A stretch of 64,000 bases of DNA from Bradyrhizobium sp. CSS354 (GCF_029051725.1 NZ_JAACFU010000008.1:1-64000), one strand, 5' to 3'. Shown: positions 8,318 through 17,262, counted from the stretch's first letter. Notes: a model not told the origin generated them from the sequence alone. Program-made: numbers and translations.

Positions 8318-9109
8318 TCAATCCAGTCCTCGTTCGTGGCTGAGCCGCACCATCTCCTGTACGAAGACCTGCTTCTGCTTGTCATCGAGGCTCGAATAGA
8401 GGGGCTCGGCGGCGTCGGCGACATTGCGTTGGTCGGCAGCGCGGTCGATGAGGAATTGGGCCTCGTTGCGCATCTGCTCGACGATGTCGTCCGGCGGATC
8501 CCGCTTGGCGCGCGCAACCCGCAGGTTGAGCCGCTCGGCACCGTTATGCCCGAGGTAGTGCATGGCGCTCGAGAAGCCGTACCAGTGCTTCTCCTGGTCG
8601 GGCGTGAGGTTCAGTTCGGTCTTGATCCGCTCAATGTAAGAGTCGCTGTTGGTGACGATCTGGTCGGCGGTCAATTGCGGCGCGCCGGTCTGGGTGAGGA
8701 CGGTGACATCCTTGTCCTGCGGCGCGTTCTTCGCCTCCTTGCTCGCCTTGGCGCCCTTGCCTGACTTGGCACTCTTGGCGTCCTTGTCCTTGCCGGCACC
8801 CTGCTTGGCGTCCTTGGCGGCGTCCTTGCTCGAGTCCTTGCTCGGATCTTTGGCGGCAGGCGCCTGATTGCCATTATTGCCAACGCCGAGCACGCCGGTG
8901 AAGACACCGACCACACCGCCGATCGCGCCGCCGAGCACGCCGCCGACAGGACCTGCCGCCTTGTTCCCCGCCGCCGCTCCTTCCTGAACCCCTTTGACCA
9001 GGCCTTGAGCGTTCGCCACCGCGGCTGCGCCGAGCAACATCACGAGAACGGACCCCAGCGCGAACCATCGTCGCAGGTTAAGCCGCGCGGGAGGCGCCGG
9101 GTTGATCAT
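8318..9109 (-). CDS. Envelope protein with LTXXQ motifs (CpxP/Spy-like C-terminus)
   Basis: The chosen ATG at 9109 follows GGAG at good spacing and gives 263 residues; METRM at 9121 is an alternative. The N-terminus has a signal or anchor (RWFALGSVLVMLLGAAAVANAQ), then a glycine-rich stretch (GGVLGGAIGGVVGVFTGV) and a Lys/Ala/Asp-rich linker of about 70 residues. The last 110 residues are helical, with LTPDQEKHW and LDDKQKQVF, the paired LTXXQ motifs of the CpxP/Spy stress-chaperone family. A periplasmic stress-related role is likely but not demonstrated. Confidence 0.7.
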   Translation of the reverse strand: MINPAPPARLNLRRWFALGSVLVMLLGAAAVANAQGLVKGVQEGAAAGNKAAGPVGGVLGGAIGGVVGVFTGVLGVGNNGNQAPAAKDPSKDSSKDAAKDAKQGAGKDKDAKSAKSGKGAKASKEAKNAPQDKDVTVLTQTGAPQLTADQIVTNSDSYIERIKTELNLTPDQEKHWYGFSSAMHYLGHNGAERLNLRVARAKRDPPDDIVEQMRNEAQFLIDRAADQRNVADAAEPLYSSLDDKQKQVFVQEMVRLSHERGLD

Positions 9110-9121
9110 TCTGGTCTCCAT

Positions 9122-9590
9122 CTCGATTTGTCGGGCTGTTGGGGGTGAGAACCCCTCGCCAGTCGCAACTCTATCGTTTTCACCGCTTCGAGGTCTAGCC
9201 GCAGCAAATGCTATCCACGCCCGAAAAGTGTTTGGCGCGAGGCGCTTATGCAGGCTTATTCGAAACTGCGGCGTATTTGCGCATGTATCGCCCGGGCGGA
9301 CGGCGCAAAGTGTGCGTCGCAAAACGGCCGACCGTGGTTCATGGCCCGCGCACACCATCGAGCGCACTGCCGCGTTCCCGGACACAACGTTAGTTCTAGG
9401 CGCAAGCCGTTCGGCTTTCTCGACAGACGCCATCAATCATGATCTGATCGCGCTACCAATTTGCCTTCGAAGCCGACGGCATCAATAAGAAACGTCGAAC
9501 AAGAAACTTTCAAAAAGAAAATCAAAAGTAGAACTCGGAAGAGTTCAGAGGAAACGCCAGAACAATAAAACACCCAAGCGAGGAAACGAG
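9122..9590 (+). promoter_or_regulatory. 469-base gene-free region upstream of the ABC importer operon
   Basis: No credible gene was found in either direction. The last 110 bases are conspicuously A-rich for this genome and hold the likely promoter. GAACTC-GGAA-GAGTTC at 9531-9546 is a perfect 6-4-6 dyad 45 bases before the ATG, suitable for a dimeric repressor. The ribosome-binding site GAGGAAACGAG directly precedes the ATG at 9591. Confidence 0.5.
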
Positions 9591-10931
9591 ATGTCACGCA
9601 AGACACTGACGCGACGTCAATTTGTGGCTGCCACTGCAATGTCCTCCGCGGCGCTGATCACGGCGCCCTATGTCCGGGGCGCCTACGCCGCCGGCAAGCT
9701 CTCGATCGGCTTCTGGGACCACTGGGTGCCGGGCGCCAACAAGGCCTCCACCGATCTCGTCAACGAATGGGCGGCGAAGGAGAAGGTCGAGATCTCCATC
9801 GACTACATCACCAGCAACAACAAGAAGCTCGAACTGACCGTCGCCGCCGAGGCGCAGGCGAAATCCGGTCACGACATTCTCCAGATGCCGACCTGGTGGC
9901 CGCACGCCTATGCGGACCAGCTCGAGCCGGTCAGCGACATCATGGAGCCGATCATCAAGCAGAACGGCGAGGTGAACGGCACGACGAAATATCTCGGCCA
10001 GGCCGGCGGCAAATGGCTTGCCGTCCCTGCCACCGTCGGCAGCCAGATCAAGGGCCCCTGCTCGCGCATCGACCTGATGAAGAAGCATGCCGGCATCGAC
10101 GTTCAGGAGATGTATCCGGCCGGTGGCGTGCCCAAGGACGAGAATTGGACGATGGACGCCTTTCTCAAGGCCGCCGAAGCCTGCAACAAGGCCGGCGTCC
10201 CGTTCGGGATCGGACTCGGCGAGACCACCGACAGCGTCGATACCGCTGGCGCGATCTTCCAGTCGTTCGGCGCCGAGCTCGTCAACGCCAAGGGCGACAT
10301 CACCGTAAAGACTGACGCCGTGCGTCAGGCTCTCGAATTCTACAAGAAATTGATCGCGGTGCTTCCGGCGGATGCGGCCTCCTGGGATGATGCGTCCAAC
10401 AACAAATGGCTGATCTCAGGCCGCGGTGCACTGATCCTGAATCCGCCGAGCTCATGGGCCGTCGCCAAACGCGACGCACCACAAGTCGCCGAGCAATGCT
10501 GGACGCACGGCATGCCGGCCGGTCCGAAGGGCCGTTTTGCACCCTTCCTGCCGTATTTCTGGGGCGTCTGGGCGTTCGGCAAGAACAAGGAAGCCGCCAA
10601 GAGCCTGCTGACCCATCTGTCGCAACCGTCATCGATCGAAAAGTTCGTCGCGGCGAGCGGCGGCTACGATCTCCCGGCTTTCGCGAACATGACGAAGCTG
10701 AAGACGTGGGCTGAGGAAGGGCCGCCGAAGGGCACGCTCTATAGCTATCCCGACCCACATGGCCGCCAGACGATGTCGATCGCGGCCTCGCCGGCGCCGC
10801 CGAAAATCGCACAGCAGATCTACTCCCAGGCGACGCTGACCAAACTGGTGCTGCGTTACGCACGGGGCGAGACCATCGAGCAGGCGCTCGCCTGGGCCGA
10901 GGGCGAGTGCGAAGGCTTCATGCGGAGCTGA
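9591..10931 (+). CDS. ABC importer substrate-binding protein (family 1, sugar type)
   Basis: The 446-residue extracytoplasmic receptor has a twin-arginine type leader: TLTRRQFVAATAMSSAALIT precedes a cleavage region near AYAAG, implying export in folded form. The mature part has the cluster B fold typical of carbohydrate receptors (LSIGFWDHWVPGANKASTDL; later RYARGETIEQALAWAEGECE). It is followed by two permeases and an ATPase, so the importer is complete. The substrate cannot be deduced; the downstream 2-hydroxyacid dehydrogenase hints at a sugar acid or sugar-derived hydroxyacid. Confidence 0.9.
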   Translation: MSRKTLTRRQFVAATAMSSAALITAPYVRGAYAAGKLSIGFWDHWVPGANKASTDLVNEWAAKEKVEISIDYITSNNKKLELTVAAEAQAKSGHDILQMPTWWPHAYADQLEPVSDIMEPIIKQNGEVNGTTKYLGQAGGKWLAVPATVGSQIKGPCSRIDLMKKHAGIDVQEMYPAGGVPKDENWTMDAFLKAAEACNKAGVPFGIGLGETTDSVDTAGAIFQSFGAELVNAKGDITVKTDAVRQALEFYKKLIAVLPADAASWDDASNNKWLISGRGALILNPPSSWAVAKRDAPQVAEQCWTHGMPAGPKGRFAPFLPYFWGVWAFGKNKEAAKSLLTHLSQPSSIEKFVAASGGYDLPAFANMTKLKTWAEEGPPKGTLYSYPDPHGRQTMSIAASPAPPKIAQQIYSQATLTKLVLRYARGETIEQALAWAEGECEGFMRS

Positions 10932-10950
10932 TGCCGGGCATGTGCCGTGG

Positions 10951-10976
10951 CGGTTCACGCGTTCGCGCGTGAGCCG
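10951..10976 (+). repeat. Intercistronic stem-loop between receptor and permease genes
   Basis: An 11-bp stem (10951-10961 with 10966-10976, one G-T pair) closes a TTCG loop. No T-run follows. Such structures after a receptor gene commonly protect its mRNA and give excess receptor over membrane subunits, which fits the 134-base gap here while the next genes are nearly contiguous. Confidence 0.6.
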
Positions 10977-11065
10977 TCCGGGATTCACCCTTTCCATCGC
11001 CTTCCAAGGGATGCCGACCGATGCGGGCGGCTTCCCTTTCTAACGTCCCGTAAGAAAGTCTGACC

Positions 11066-12004
11066 ATGGCCGATGTCGTCGTTCAGCAAGCTCGCTCCGT
11101 CCGTGCCGCGAGCCCGCGCAAACGGGCGAGCCTCAAAAATGCACTCCGGCGGAAGTCGACGATGGCGTTCTTCCTGACGCTGCCGCTGATTCTCCTGATC
11201 GCGCTGTTCGTGCTCTATCCTGCCTTCTACTCGATGCATCTCGCCACGCTGAACAAGTCGATGCAGAAGTTCGTCGGCTTGAGCAATTTCACCTTCCTGT
11301 TCAAGCGCGACACCTTCTGGATGGTGGTGAGGCAATCCTGCATCTTCGCCCTCACCGCAGTGTTCTTCAAAGCGCTGATGGGCTTCATTGTCGCTCATTT
11401 CGTCCACAACCTTCCGGCCAAGGGCCAACGCAAGTGGCGCGGCATGCTGCTGGTGCCCTGGGTGATCCCGCCGGCGATGAGCACCCTGGCCTGGTTGTGG
11501 CTGTTCGATCCCTCCTACAGCGCCTTCAACTACACGCTGTCGTTCTTCGGTGTCGGCCCCATCCCTTGGCTTGGCGACACCTTCTGGGCCCGTTTCTCCG
11601 TCATTCTCGTCAACGTCTGGTACGGCGCTCCGTTCTTCATGATCATGTATCTGGCCGCGCTTAAATCGGTGCCAGACCAGCTCTACGAGGCTGCCGCCAT
11701 CGACGGCGCCAATTGGTGGCAGAAGATCTGGCACATCACCCTGCCGATGATGCGCAACATCATCGCCATCACGACGCTGTTCTCGTTGATCGTCACCTTC
11801 GCCAATTTCGACATCGTGCGCATCCTGACCTCGGGTGGCCCGTTGGATTCGACGCATCTGTTCGCCACCTGGGCCTTCCAGGTCGGAATCCAGAGCAGCG
11901 ATATTCCGCTCGGCGCATGCGTCTCGCTGTTCATGGTACCGATCCTCGCAGTCGCGGCGATCTTCATCCTGCGCGATGTCAACAAACGTGGGAACGAAGC
12001 CTGA
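11066..12004 (+). CDS. Sugar-type ABC importer permease, MalF-like
   Basis: The 312-residue integral membrane protein has about six hydrophobic segments, starting with MAFFLTLPLILLIALFVLYPAF. It carries the EAA coupling loop near residue 210 (LYEAAAIDGANWWQKIWHITLP), which docks on the ATPase. It shares one base with the next gene (TGATG), indicating translational coupling. It is the MalF-type half of the translocation pore. Confidence 0.92.
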   Translation: MADVVVQQARSVRAASPRKRASLKNALRRKSTMAFFLTLPLILLIALFVLYPAFYSMHLATLNKSMQKFVGLSNFTFLFKRDTFWMVVRQSCIFALTAVFFKALMGFIVAHFVHNLPAKGQRKWRGMLLVPWVIPPAMSTLAWLWLFDPSYSAFNYTLSFFGVGPIPWLGDTFWARFSVILVNVWYGAPFFMIMYLAALKSVPDQLYEAAAIDGANWWQKIWHITLPMMRNIIAITTLFSLIVTFANFDIVRILTSGGPLDSTHLFATWAFQVGIQSSDIPLGACVSLFMVPILAVAAIFILRDVNKRGNEA

Positions 12005-12915
12005 TGAGCACGCTTGCAATCGACAAGGGCGGTCCCACGCGCAAGGTCAAGTACCGGAGCATGAGCCGGGATCGGACATGGGCTCTGCGCTGGTCCTACT
12101 TCTTCCTGGTGCTGTTCGCGATTTTTTCGCTCGTCCCGCCAATCTACATGCTGATCACCTCCCTCAAGAGCAGCGCGGAGATTTCGGCGGCCACCAATCC
12201 CTGGTGGGTATTTCATCCCACCCTGGCGAACTACGTCGAGCTGTTGACCTCGAACCAGTTTTTGCGCTTCTTCTGGAATTCGGCGGTCGTCTCCATCGTC
12301 GTTGTGTGCGTCACCATGTTGATCAGCATTCCTGCGGCCTTCGCGCTGGCAAGGATGAAGTTCTGGGGCTCGACGACGCTCGCGACCGGTGTCTTTCTGA
12401 CCTACCTGGTCCCGGACAGCCTGTTGTTCATTCCGCTGTTCAAGATGCTCGCAGCGGTCCAGGACATCACCGGCATCACGCTCCTCAACCGATGGTACGT
12501 GCTGCTGTTCATCTATCCGACGCTGACCGTGCCGTTCTGCACCTGGATCATGATCGGTTATTTCGCCTCGATCCCGAAGGAGCTGGACGAGGCGGCTCTC
12601 ATCGACGGCGCCTCATGGCTTCAAACCCTGACGCGGATTTTCATCCCCGTCGCACTGCCCGGCCTGATCGCGGCGACCATCTTTGCCTTCACCGTGTCCT
12701 GGGCGCAGTTCCTCTATCCCCTGGTGTTCACGACATCCATCGACCAGCTCGTGCTGCCGGTCGGCATCACCACCACGCTGATCAAGGGCGACGTCTTCAA
12801 TTGGGGTCAGATCATGACCGGCGCGCTGCTGGGCGCGGCTCCGCCGCTGATCATCTACGCTTTCCTGATGGACTATTACATTGCCGGCCTGACCGCCGGC
12901 GCGACAAAGGGTTGA
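12004..12915 (+). CDS. Sugar-type ABC importer permease, MalG-like
   Basis: The ATG at 12004 overlaps the preceding stop and gives 303 residues with six predicted membrane segments. The EAA loop is DEAALIDGASWLQTLTRIFI, and the C-terminus (WAQFLYPLVFT, then a final helix) is MalG-like. It forms the pore together with the upstream permease. The ATPase gene starts six bases after its stop. Confidence 0.92.
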   Translation: MSTLAIDKGGPTRKVKYRSMSRDRTWALRWSYFFLVLFAIFSLVPPIYMLITSLKSSAEISAATNPWWVFHPTLANYVELLTSNQFLRFFWNSAVVSIVVVCVTMLISIPAAFALARMKFWGSTTLATGVFLTYLVPDSLLFIPLFKMLAAVQDITGITLLNRWYVLLFIYPTLTVPFCTWIMIGYFASIPKELDEAALIDGASWLQTLTRIFIPVALPGLIAATIFAFTVSWAQFLYPLVFTTSIDQLVLPVGITTTLIKGDVFNWGQIMTGALLGAAPPLIIYAFLMDYYIAGLTAGATKG

Positions 12916-12921
12916 TGTCTT

Positions 12922-14022
12922 ATGGCTGAAGTTGCGTTGCGGAAGGTCGTCAAGCGTTACGATGAGGTCGAGGCGGTGCGTGGCATCGATCTCGACATCT
13001 CCGACCATGAGTTCATCGTGCTCGTCGGCCCCTCCGGCTGCGGCAAGTCGACGACGTTGCGGATGATCGCGGGACTCGAGGACATCACCGACGGCGACAT
13101 CATGATCGGCGGGGACGTCGTCAACGACGTGCCGCCGAAGGACCGCGACATTGCGATGGTGTTTCAGAACTACGCGCTCTATCCGCACATGACCGTCGCG
13201 GAGAACATGTCGTTCGGGTTGCGGCTCAAGCACTATCCCAAAGCCGAGATCAAGGCGCGGGTGACCGAGGCCGCCCGCCTCCTCGACATCACCGACCTGA
13301 TCGACCGCAAGCCGAAGCAGCTCTCCGGCGGTCAGCGCCAGCGCGTCGCCATGGGGCGGGCGATCGTGCGCAACCCAAAAGTCTTCCTGTTCGACGAGCC
13401 GCTGTCCAATCTCGACGCCAAGCTGCGCGTGCAGATGCGGATCGAGATCAAGAAGGTGCACCAGAAGGTGCGTACCACGACGGTCTACGTCACCCACGAC
13501 CAGGTCGAGGCGATGACGCTGGCGGATCGCGTGGTGGTGATGAACAAGGGTCGCATCGAGCAGATCGGCACCCCGAACGAGCTCTACCACAAGCCGGCGA
13601 CGCGCTTCGTCGCGGGCTTCATCGGCTCGCCGGCGATGAACTTCATTCCGTGCCGGCTCGAGGACGTCGGCGGCAAGCTCAACATCCGCCTGACGGACCG
13701 CATCTCGTTCCCGTTGCCGCCGGCCCGCGCCGCCCGTTACAGCGCGCTGCCCCGAGCCGAAAACCTGTTGCTCGGCATCCGTCCCGAACATCTCACGGAA
13801 TCGCATGCGCATCTGGAGCCGGGTGTCGAGACCTTCGACACCGTGCTTGATGTCACCGAGCCCATGGGAATGGAGACGCTGGTCTATTTCGGCCTGGAAG
13901 GCACGCCAATTTGCGGCCGTGTCGATCCCAATGCGGGCGCCAAGGACGGCGGCCCCATGCGTTTGGCGATGGACCTCAACAATATGCACCTGCTAAACGA
14001 GGCGACCGGCGTCGTATTGTGA
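12922..14022 (+). CDS. ABC importer ATP-binding subunit (MalK/UgpC type)
   Basis: The 366-residue ATPase has Walker A GPSGCGKST at residues 36-44, Q-loop MVFQNYALYPHMTV, signature LSGGQRQRVAMGRAI, Walker B VFLFDEPLSNLDAKLR, and switch VTHDQVEAM. A C-terminal TOBE/OB extension of about 120 residues (GIRPEHL onward) marks the CUT1 sugar-importer group and is the usual site for regulatory contacts. It powers the importer encoded just upstream. Confidence 0.94.
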   Translation: MAEVALRKVVKRYDEVEAVRGIDLDISDHEFIVLVGPSGCGKSTTLRMIAGLEDITDGDIMIGGDVVNDVPPKDRDIAMVFQNYALYPHMTVAENMSFGLRLKHYPKAEIKARVTEAARLLDITDLIDRKPKQLSGGQRQRVAMGRAIVRNPKVFLFDEPLSNLDAKLRVQMRIEIKKVHQKVRTTTVYVTHDQVEAMTLADRVVVMNKGRIEQIGTPNELYHKPATRFVAGFIGSPAMNFIPCRLEDVGGKLNIRLTDRISFPLPPARAARYSALPRAENLLLGIRPEHLTESHAHLEPGVETFDTVLDVTEPMGMETLVYFGLEGTPICGRVDPNAGAKDGGPMRLAMDLNNMHLLNEATGVVL

Positions 14023-14055
14023 CGACCGGGCAGGAAACTCGCGCAGGTAGGGACG

Positions 14056-15045
14056 ATGTCGACCAACAAGAAGAAAATCTTTGTCACGCAAACTTTGTCG
14101 CAAGGGGCGCGCGCCCTCCTCACCCAGCGAGATGACATCGAGCTCATCGAGTTTCCGAACCTGATCTCCGCTAGGGATTTCGAGGCCTTGCTGAAGAGCC
14201 ACGCGCCGGTCCATGGCGTGGCGCTCGGCGCCACCGCTTTCGGCGAGACCGAGCTCGAAGCCTCAAAGGATATGAAGGTGGTGACCCGGATCGGCGTCGG
14301 CTACGACGCCGTCGACGTTCCCGCCCTCTCCCGCCGCAAGGTGCCGCTGATGGTCGCGGGCAGCGCGAACTCGCCCTCCGTCGCCGAGCAGGCGCTGTTC
14401 ATGATGCTGACACTGGCCAAACGCGCGCAGGAGATGCACGCCTGCGTCAAGGACGGCAAATGGGCCGACCGCCTCGGCATGCTGCCGTTCGATCTCTACG
14501 GCAAGACCGTCCTCATCATCGGCTTCGGCCGCATCGGCACCCGCACCGCCAAGCGCTGCCTGGCGATGGACATGAATGTGCAGGTCTATGATCCCTACAA
14601 GGGAGTCGCAGAGATCAAGGCGGCAGGCTGCGAGCCGGTCGCCGATCTCGATGCCGCGCTGCCACACGCCGATTTCGTCACCATCCACTGCCCGAAGACG
14701 CCGGAGACTGTCGGCCTGTTCGACGCGGCGCGGATCGGACGGATGAAGCCGAAATCCTACCTCATCAACACCGCGCGCGGCGGCATCGTGAAGGAGGCGG
14801 CGCTGTACGACGCACTGGTCTCGGGCAAGCTCGCCGGTGCCGGCATCGACGTGTTCGAGGTCGAGCCGCCGCCGGTCAGCAACGCGCTGTTCGCGCTGCC
14901 CAACGTCATCATGGCCCCGCATGTTGCGGGCGTCACGGTCGAGGCGGTGAGCCGGATGAGCGAGCAGACCGCGCGAAACATTCTGAGTGTGCTGGACGGC
15001 GATCCCATCCGGCAGAACATCATCAATCAGGATGTCCTGGGCTGA
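14056..15045 (+). CDS. D-isomer-specific 2-hydroxyacid dehydrogenase
   Basis: The 329-residue NAD(P)-dependent dehydrogenase has the nucleotide-binding motif GKTVLIIGFGRIGTRTAKRC, followed by an acidic residue in VYDPY (NAD preference). The substrate-binding Arg is in INTARGGIVKE, the Glu in FEVEPPP, and the catalytic His in APHVAGVTVEA. There is no ACT domain, so it is not a classical SerA. It begins 33 bases after the ATPase gene and probably belongs to the importer operon, oxidising or reducing the imported compound or a product of it. Confidence 0.88.
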   Translation: MSTNKKKIFVTQTLSQGARALLTQRDDIELIEFPNLISARDFEALLKSHAPVHGVALGATAFGETELEASKDMKVVTRIGVGYDAVDVPALSRRKVPLMVAGSANSPSVAEQALFMMLTLAKRAQEMHACVKDGKWADRLGMLPFDLYGKTVLIIGFGRIGTRTAKRCLAMDMNVQVYDPYKGVAEIKAAGCEPVADLDAALPHADFVTIHCPKTPETVGLFDAARIGRMKPKSYLINTARGGIVKEAALYDALVSGKLAGAGIDVFEVEPPPVSNALFALPNVIMAPHVAGVTVEAVSRMSEQTARNILSVLDGDPIRQNIINQDVLG

Positions 15046-15054
15046 GTATTTCCA

Positions 15055-15071
15055 GGGCGGCCCGGCCGCCC
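15055..15071 (+). terminator. GC-rich hairpin after the importer operon (possible terminator)
   Basis: GGGCGG (15055-15060) and CCGCCC (15066-15071) pair around CCCGG nine bases past the stop. There is no T-run, so termination here would need Rho or be partial. Confidence 0.35.
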
Positions 15072-15212
15072 CCCGCCTTCGGAACGCCAGAATGAGTCCC
15101 ATTTTGGTGCAGATCGAGCCCTCACTCAGCCTTAATCAAACCCGCATAATAGGTCCGGCCGCGGCGGCAATGGGACAGACTTGCCGGCCGCGTCGAGCTG
15201 GAGGATGGACCC

Positions 15213-15728
15213 TTGTCAGAGATCGACCCGACCGACCACGCGTTGGCGACCATCGCCAGCATCCTGGAGCACCCTGAACCCGTCCTCGTCGTGCGCGAGA
15301 CCGAGACCGTGCGCGAGACCGAAACCGTGACCGTGACCGAAATGGTGGTTGCTGGTGAGCACGGGGTCGCCGACGAGCACCCGTTAGTCGACGAGCACCC
15401 GATGGTCGATGAGCATCCGGTCGTCGAGGAGCAGCCGCTGGTGCCGGAGCACACCGATGCCGACGGCTACAGCAAGGTCGGGCCCGGGCCGATGGTGGCG
15501 ATCCGTCTGAAATGGACAGTCCATCGCGGCGATGACGGCCAGTTCTACGTCCACGAGACCATCGGCGAGCAGTCCGTGCCCGTGGTCAGCGGCCCGATGA
15601 CCGGCGAAGCCGCAGTGCATTTCGTCGACGCGCACGAGGACGAGGCACATCGGCGCTTCGAAGAGCTGCGCAGCGAGATCGCCGGCCGCAGCTCGCTCGC
15701 CGATTACGAGCGCAAGGGCGAAGCCTAG
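15213..15728 (+). CDS. Hypothetical protein with acidic repeats, TTG start
   Basis: GGAGGA at 15200-15205 stands seven bases before TTG at 15213, the only sensible start; an ATG at 15205 is out of frame. The 171-residue product has two short repeats near the N-terminus: RETETV twice (residues about 30-42), then DEHPxV three times. The C-terminal half is an ordinary compact domain (WTVHRGDDGQFYVHETIGEQ). I recognise no family. The rare start codon with a perfect ribosome-binding site suggests deliberately moderate translation. Confidence 0.65.
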   Translation: MSEIDPTDHALATIASILEHPEPVLVVRETETVRETETVTVTEMVVAGEHGVADEHPLVDEHPMVDEHPVVEEQPLVPEHTDADGYSKVGPGPMVAIRLKWTVHRGDDGQFYVHETIGEQSVPVVSGPMTGEAAVHFVDAHEDEAHRRFEELRSEIAGRSSLADYERKGEA

Positions 15729-15748
15729 CGCGCTTTCGCCGGTTCGGC

Positions 15749-16258
15749 CTATCGTCGCCCAAGGTAATCCTTCTTCACGAGCTCGACGCCTGCGTGCCGC
15801 AACAGGTCGTAGGCTGTCGTGACGTGAAAGAAGAACTGCGGGACGCTGAAGGTCAGCAGCAGCGTCCGCCCGGTGAAGGGCAACTCGGTCCCGTTCTTCA
15901 GCCTGAAGAAGACATTCCGTTCCGCCGCAGCATTGATCTCCGCGCGCGGCAGGCCTTCGATGAACTCGATTGACGTCGCGATGCGGGCCTGGAGTCCGGC
16001 CATGTCGTGCTCCAGCATCGGCAGCATCACCGGCTCGCGGTCGGCCAGCAAGGCCGCGGCGACCGTGGCATGGCGGCAGGCCTCGCCGATCTGTTGCGCC
16101 AGATCGTACATGTCGGGCGCAATGCGCATGCCGAGCAGGACGGCCGGATTGAACTTCCGGGCTTCGGCATAGGCTACGCCCTTGTCGAGCAGTGCGGACA
16201 GATTGTGCAGATACGGCACGAAGACGCCGACCGAGGCGTCATGCATCGAGATCGTCAC
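15749..16258 (-). CDS. DUF1993 family protein, GTG start
   Basis: The 169-residue protein matches DUF1993, a DinB-like helical fold: MTISMHDASVGVFVPYLHNL, then AQQIGEACRHATVAAALL and PQFFFHVTTAYDLLRHAGVE. Family members usually start MTISM, which requires the GTG at 16258; AAGGGA is correctly placed before it. The first ATG, four codons on, is the alternative. DinB-like proteins can bind a metal through three histidines, but the biochemical role is unknown. It is convergent with the preceding gene, 20 bases apart. Confidence 0.8.
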   Translation of the reverse strand: MTISMHDASVGVFVPYLHNLSALLDKGVAYAEARKFNPAVLLGMRIAPDMYDLAQQIGEACRHATVAAALLADREPVMLPMLEHDMAGLQARIATSIEFIEGLPRAEINAAAERNVFFRLKNGTELPFTGRTLLLTFSVPQFFFHVTTAYDLLRHAGVELVKKDYLGRR

Positions 16259-16372
16259 TTCAGAATTCCCTTCAATTCCGCCTCGCCAGCGACGGGCATC
16301 TGGTCTAAATCCAAGGCTCAAGACAGGCATCGAGAGCTGCACAATGACAGCTCGGGGATGGGTGGAAAAGAG

Positions 16373-17167
16373 ATGATCGTTCGAATGACCAGTCGAATTT
16401 TGGCGACTTTGGCCGTGGTCCTGCTGGCAAACCTTTCGGCGCACGGACAGCAGGCGACGCCGTCCCGCCTCGACGAGATCGTCAATCGCGGCACTTTGCG
16501 CGTCGGCATGACCGGCGACTACAAGCCCTTCACCTATCTCGACAAGACGACGCAGCAATTCAAGGGCTTCGACGTCGACATGGCGGAGGCGCTCGGCAAG
16601 GCGCTCGGCGTCAAGGTTGAATTCGTGCCGACGGCATGGCCGAAGCTGATGAAGGATTTCGAGGCCGACCAGTTCGACATCGCCATGGGCGGCGTCTCGG
16701 TCACGCTCGACCGGCAGAAGAAGGGTTTCTTCTCCACGCCGATCATGCGCGAGGGCAAGACGCCGATCGCGCGCTGTGCCGATGTCGGCAAATACCAGAG
16801 CATCACCGACATCGACAAGAAGGGCACCCGCGTGATCGTCAATCCCGGCGGCACCAACGAGCGCTTCGCGCGTGCCAACATCAAGGAAGCCGACATCACC
16901 GTCTTCCCGGACAATACCGTGATCTTCGACGAGATCGCCAAGGGTAATGCCGACCTGATGATGACGGACGCCTCCGAGACGCGCTACCAGCAGAAGCAGC
17001 ATCAAGGCGTGCTCTGCGCGGTGCACCCCGACAAGCCGTTCGACTTCTCCGAGAAGGCCTATTGGCTCCAGCGCGACATGGCGCTGAAGGCGTTCGTCGA
17101 CCAATGGCTGCACATTTCCATGCAGGACGGCAGCTACAAGAAGATCTACGCCGCCTGGTTCGATTAG
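16373..17167 (+). CDS. pheC: Periplasmic cyclohexadienyl dehydratase (PheC-like)
   Basis: The 264-residue protein has a Sec signal peptide (RILATLAVVLLANLSAHGQQ) and the type II solute-receptor fold. From memory its sequence follows Pseudomonas PheC closely: RVGMTGDYKPF, DIAMGGVSV, IVNPGGTNERFARAN, ADLMMTDASETRYQ, LCAVHPDKPFDF and VDQWLHIS. PheC converts prephenate to phenylpyruvate (and arogenate to phenylalanine) in the periplasm. No transporter genes adjoin, which favours an enzyme over an amino-acid receptor. An alternative start is the ATG at 16358. Confidence 0.75.
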   Translation: MIVRMTSRILATLAVVLLANLSAHGQQATPSRLDEIVNRGTLRVGMTGDYKPFTYLDKTTQQFKGFDVDMAEALGKALGVKVEFVPTAWPKLMKDFEADQFDIAMGGVSVTLDRQKKGFFSTPIMREGKTPIARCADVGKYQSITDIDKKGTRVIVNPGGTNERFARANIKEADITVFPDNTVIFDEIAKGNADLMMTDASETRYQQKQHQGVLCAVHPDKPFDFSEKAYWLQRDMALKAFVDQWLHISMQDGSYKKIYAAWFD

Positions 17168-17262
17168 GGACCGCGTCCTCCTGTCGCTTGCCCCGGCCAA
17201 ACTTTGGACCGGCTGCGGTGTTATTGAACCCGAAACCGCCGGACCACGACTCATACGGTGAC

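Noticed and set aside
9208..9393. A 61-codon plus-strand frame upstream of the ABC importer
   Set aside because: No ribosome-binding site, composition typical of random GC-rich sequence, and it lies in the promoter-bearing gap.
12613..13989. A 458-codon minus-strand frame antisense to the ABC ATPase gene
   Set aside because: Its sequence is the reverse-complement image of Walker and signature motifs; no recognisable domain.
15292..15425. Short direct repeats considered as a CRISPR or tandem-repeat locus
   Set aside because: The repeats are in frame inside a coding region, are only 11-18 bases long and have no spacer structure.
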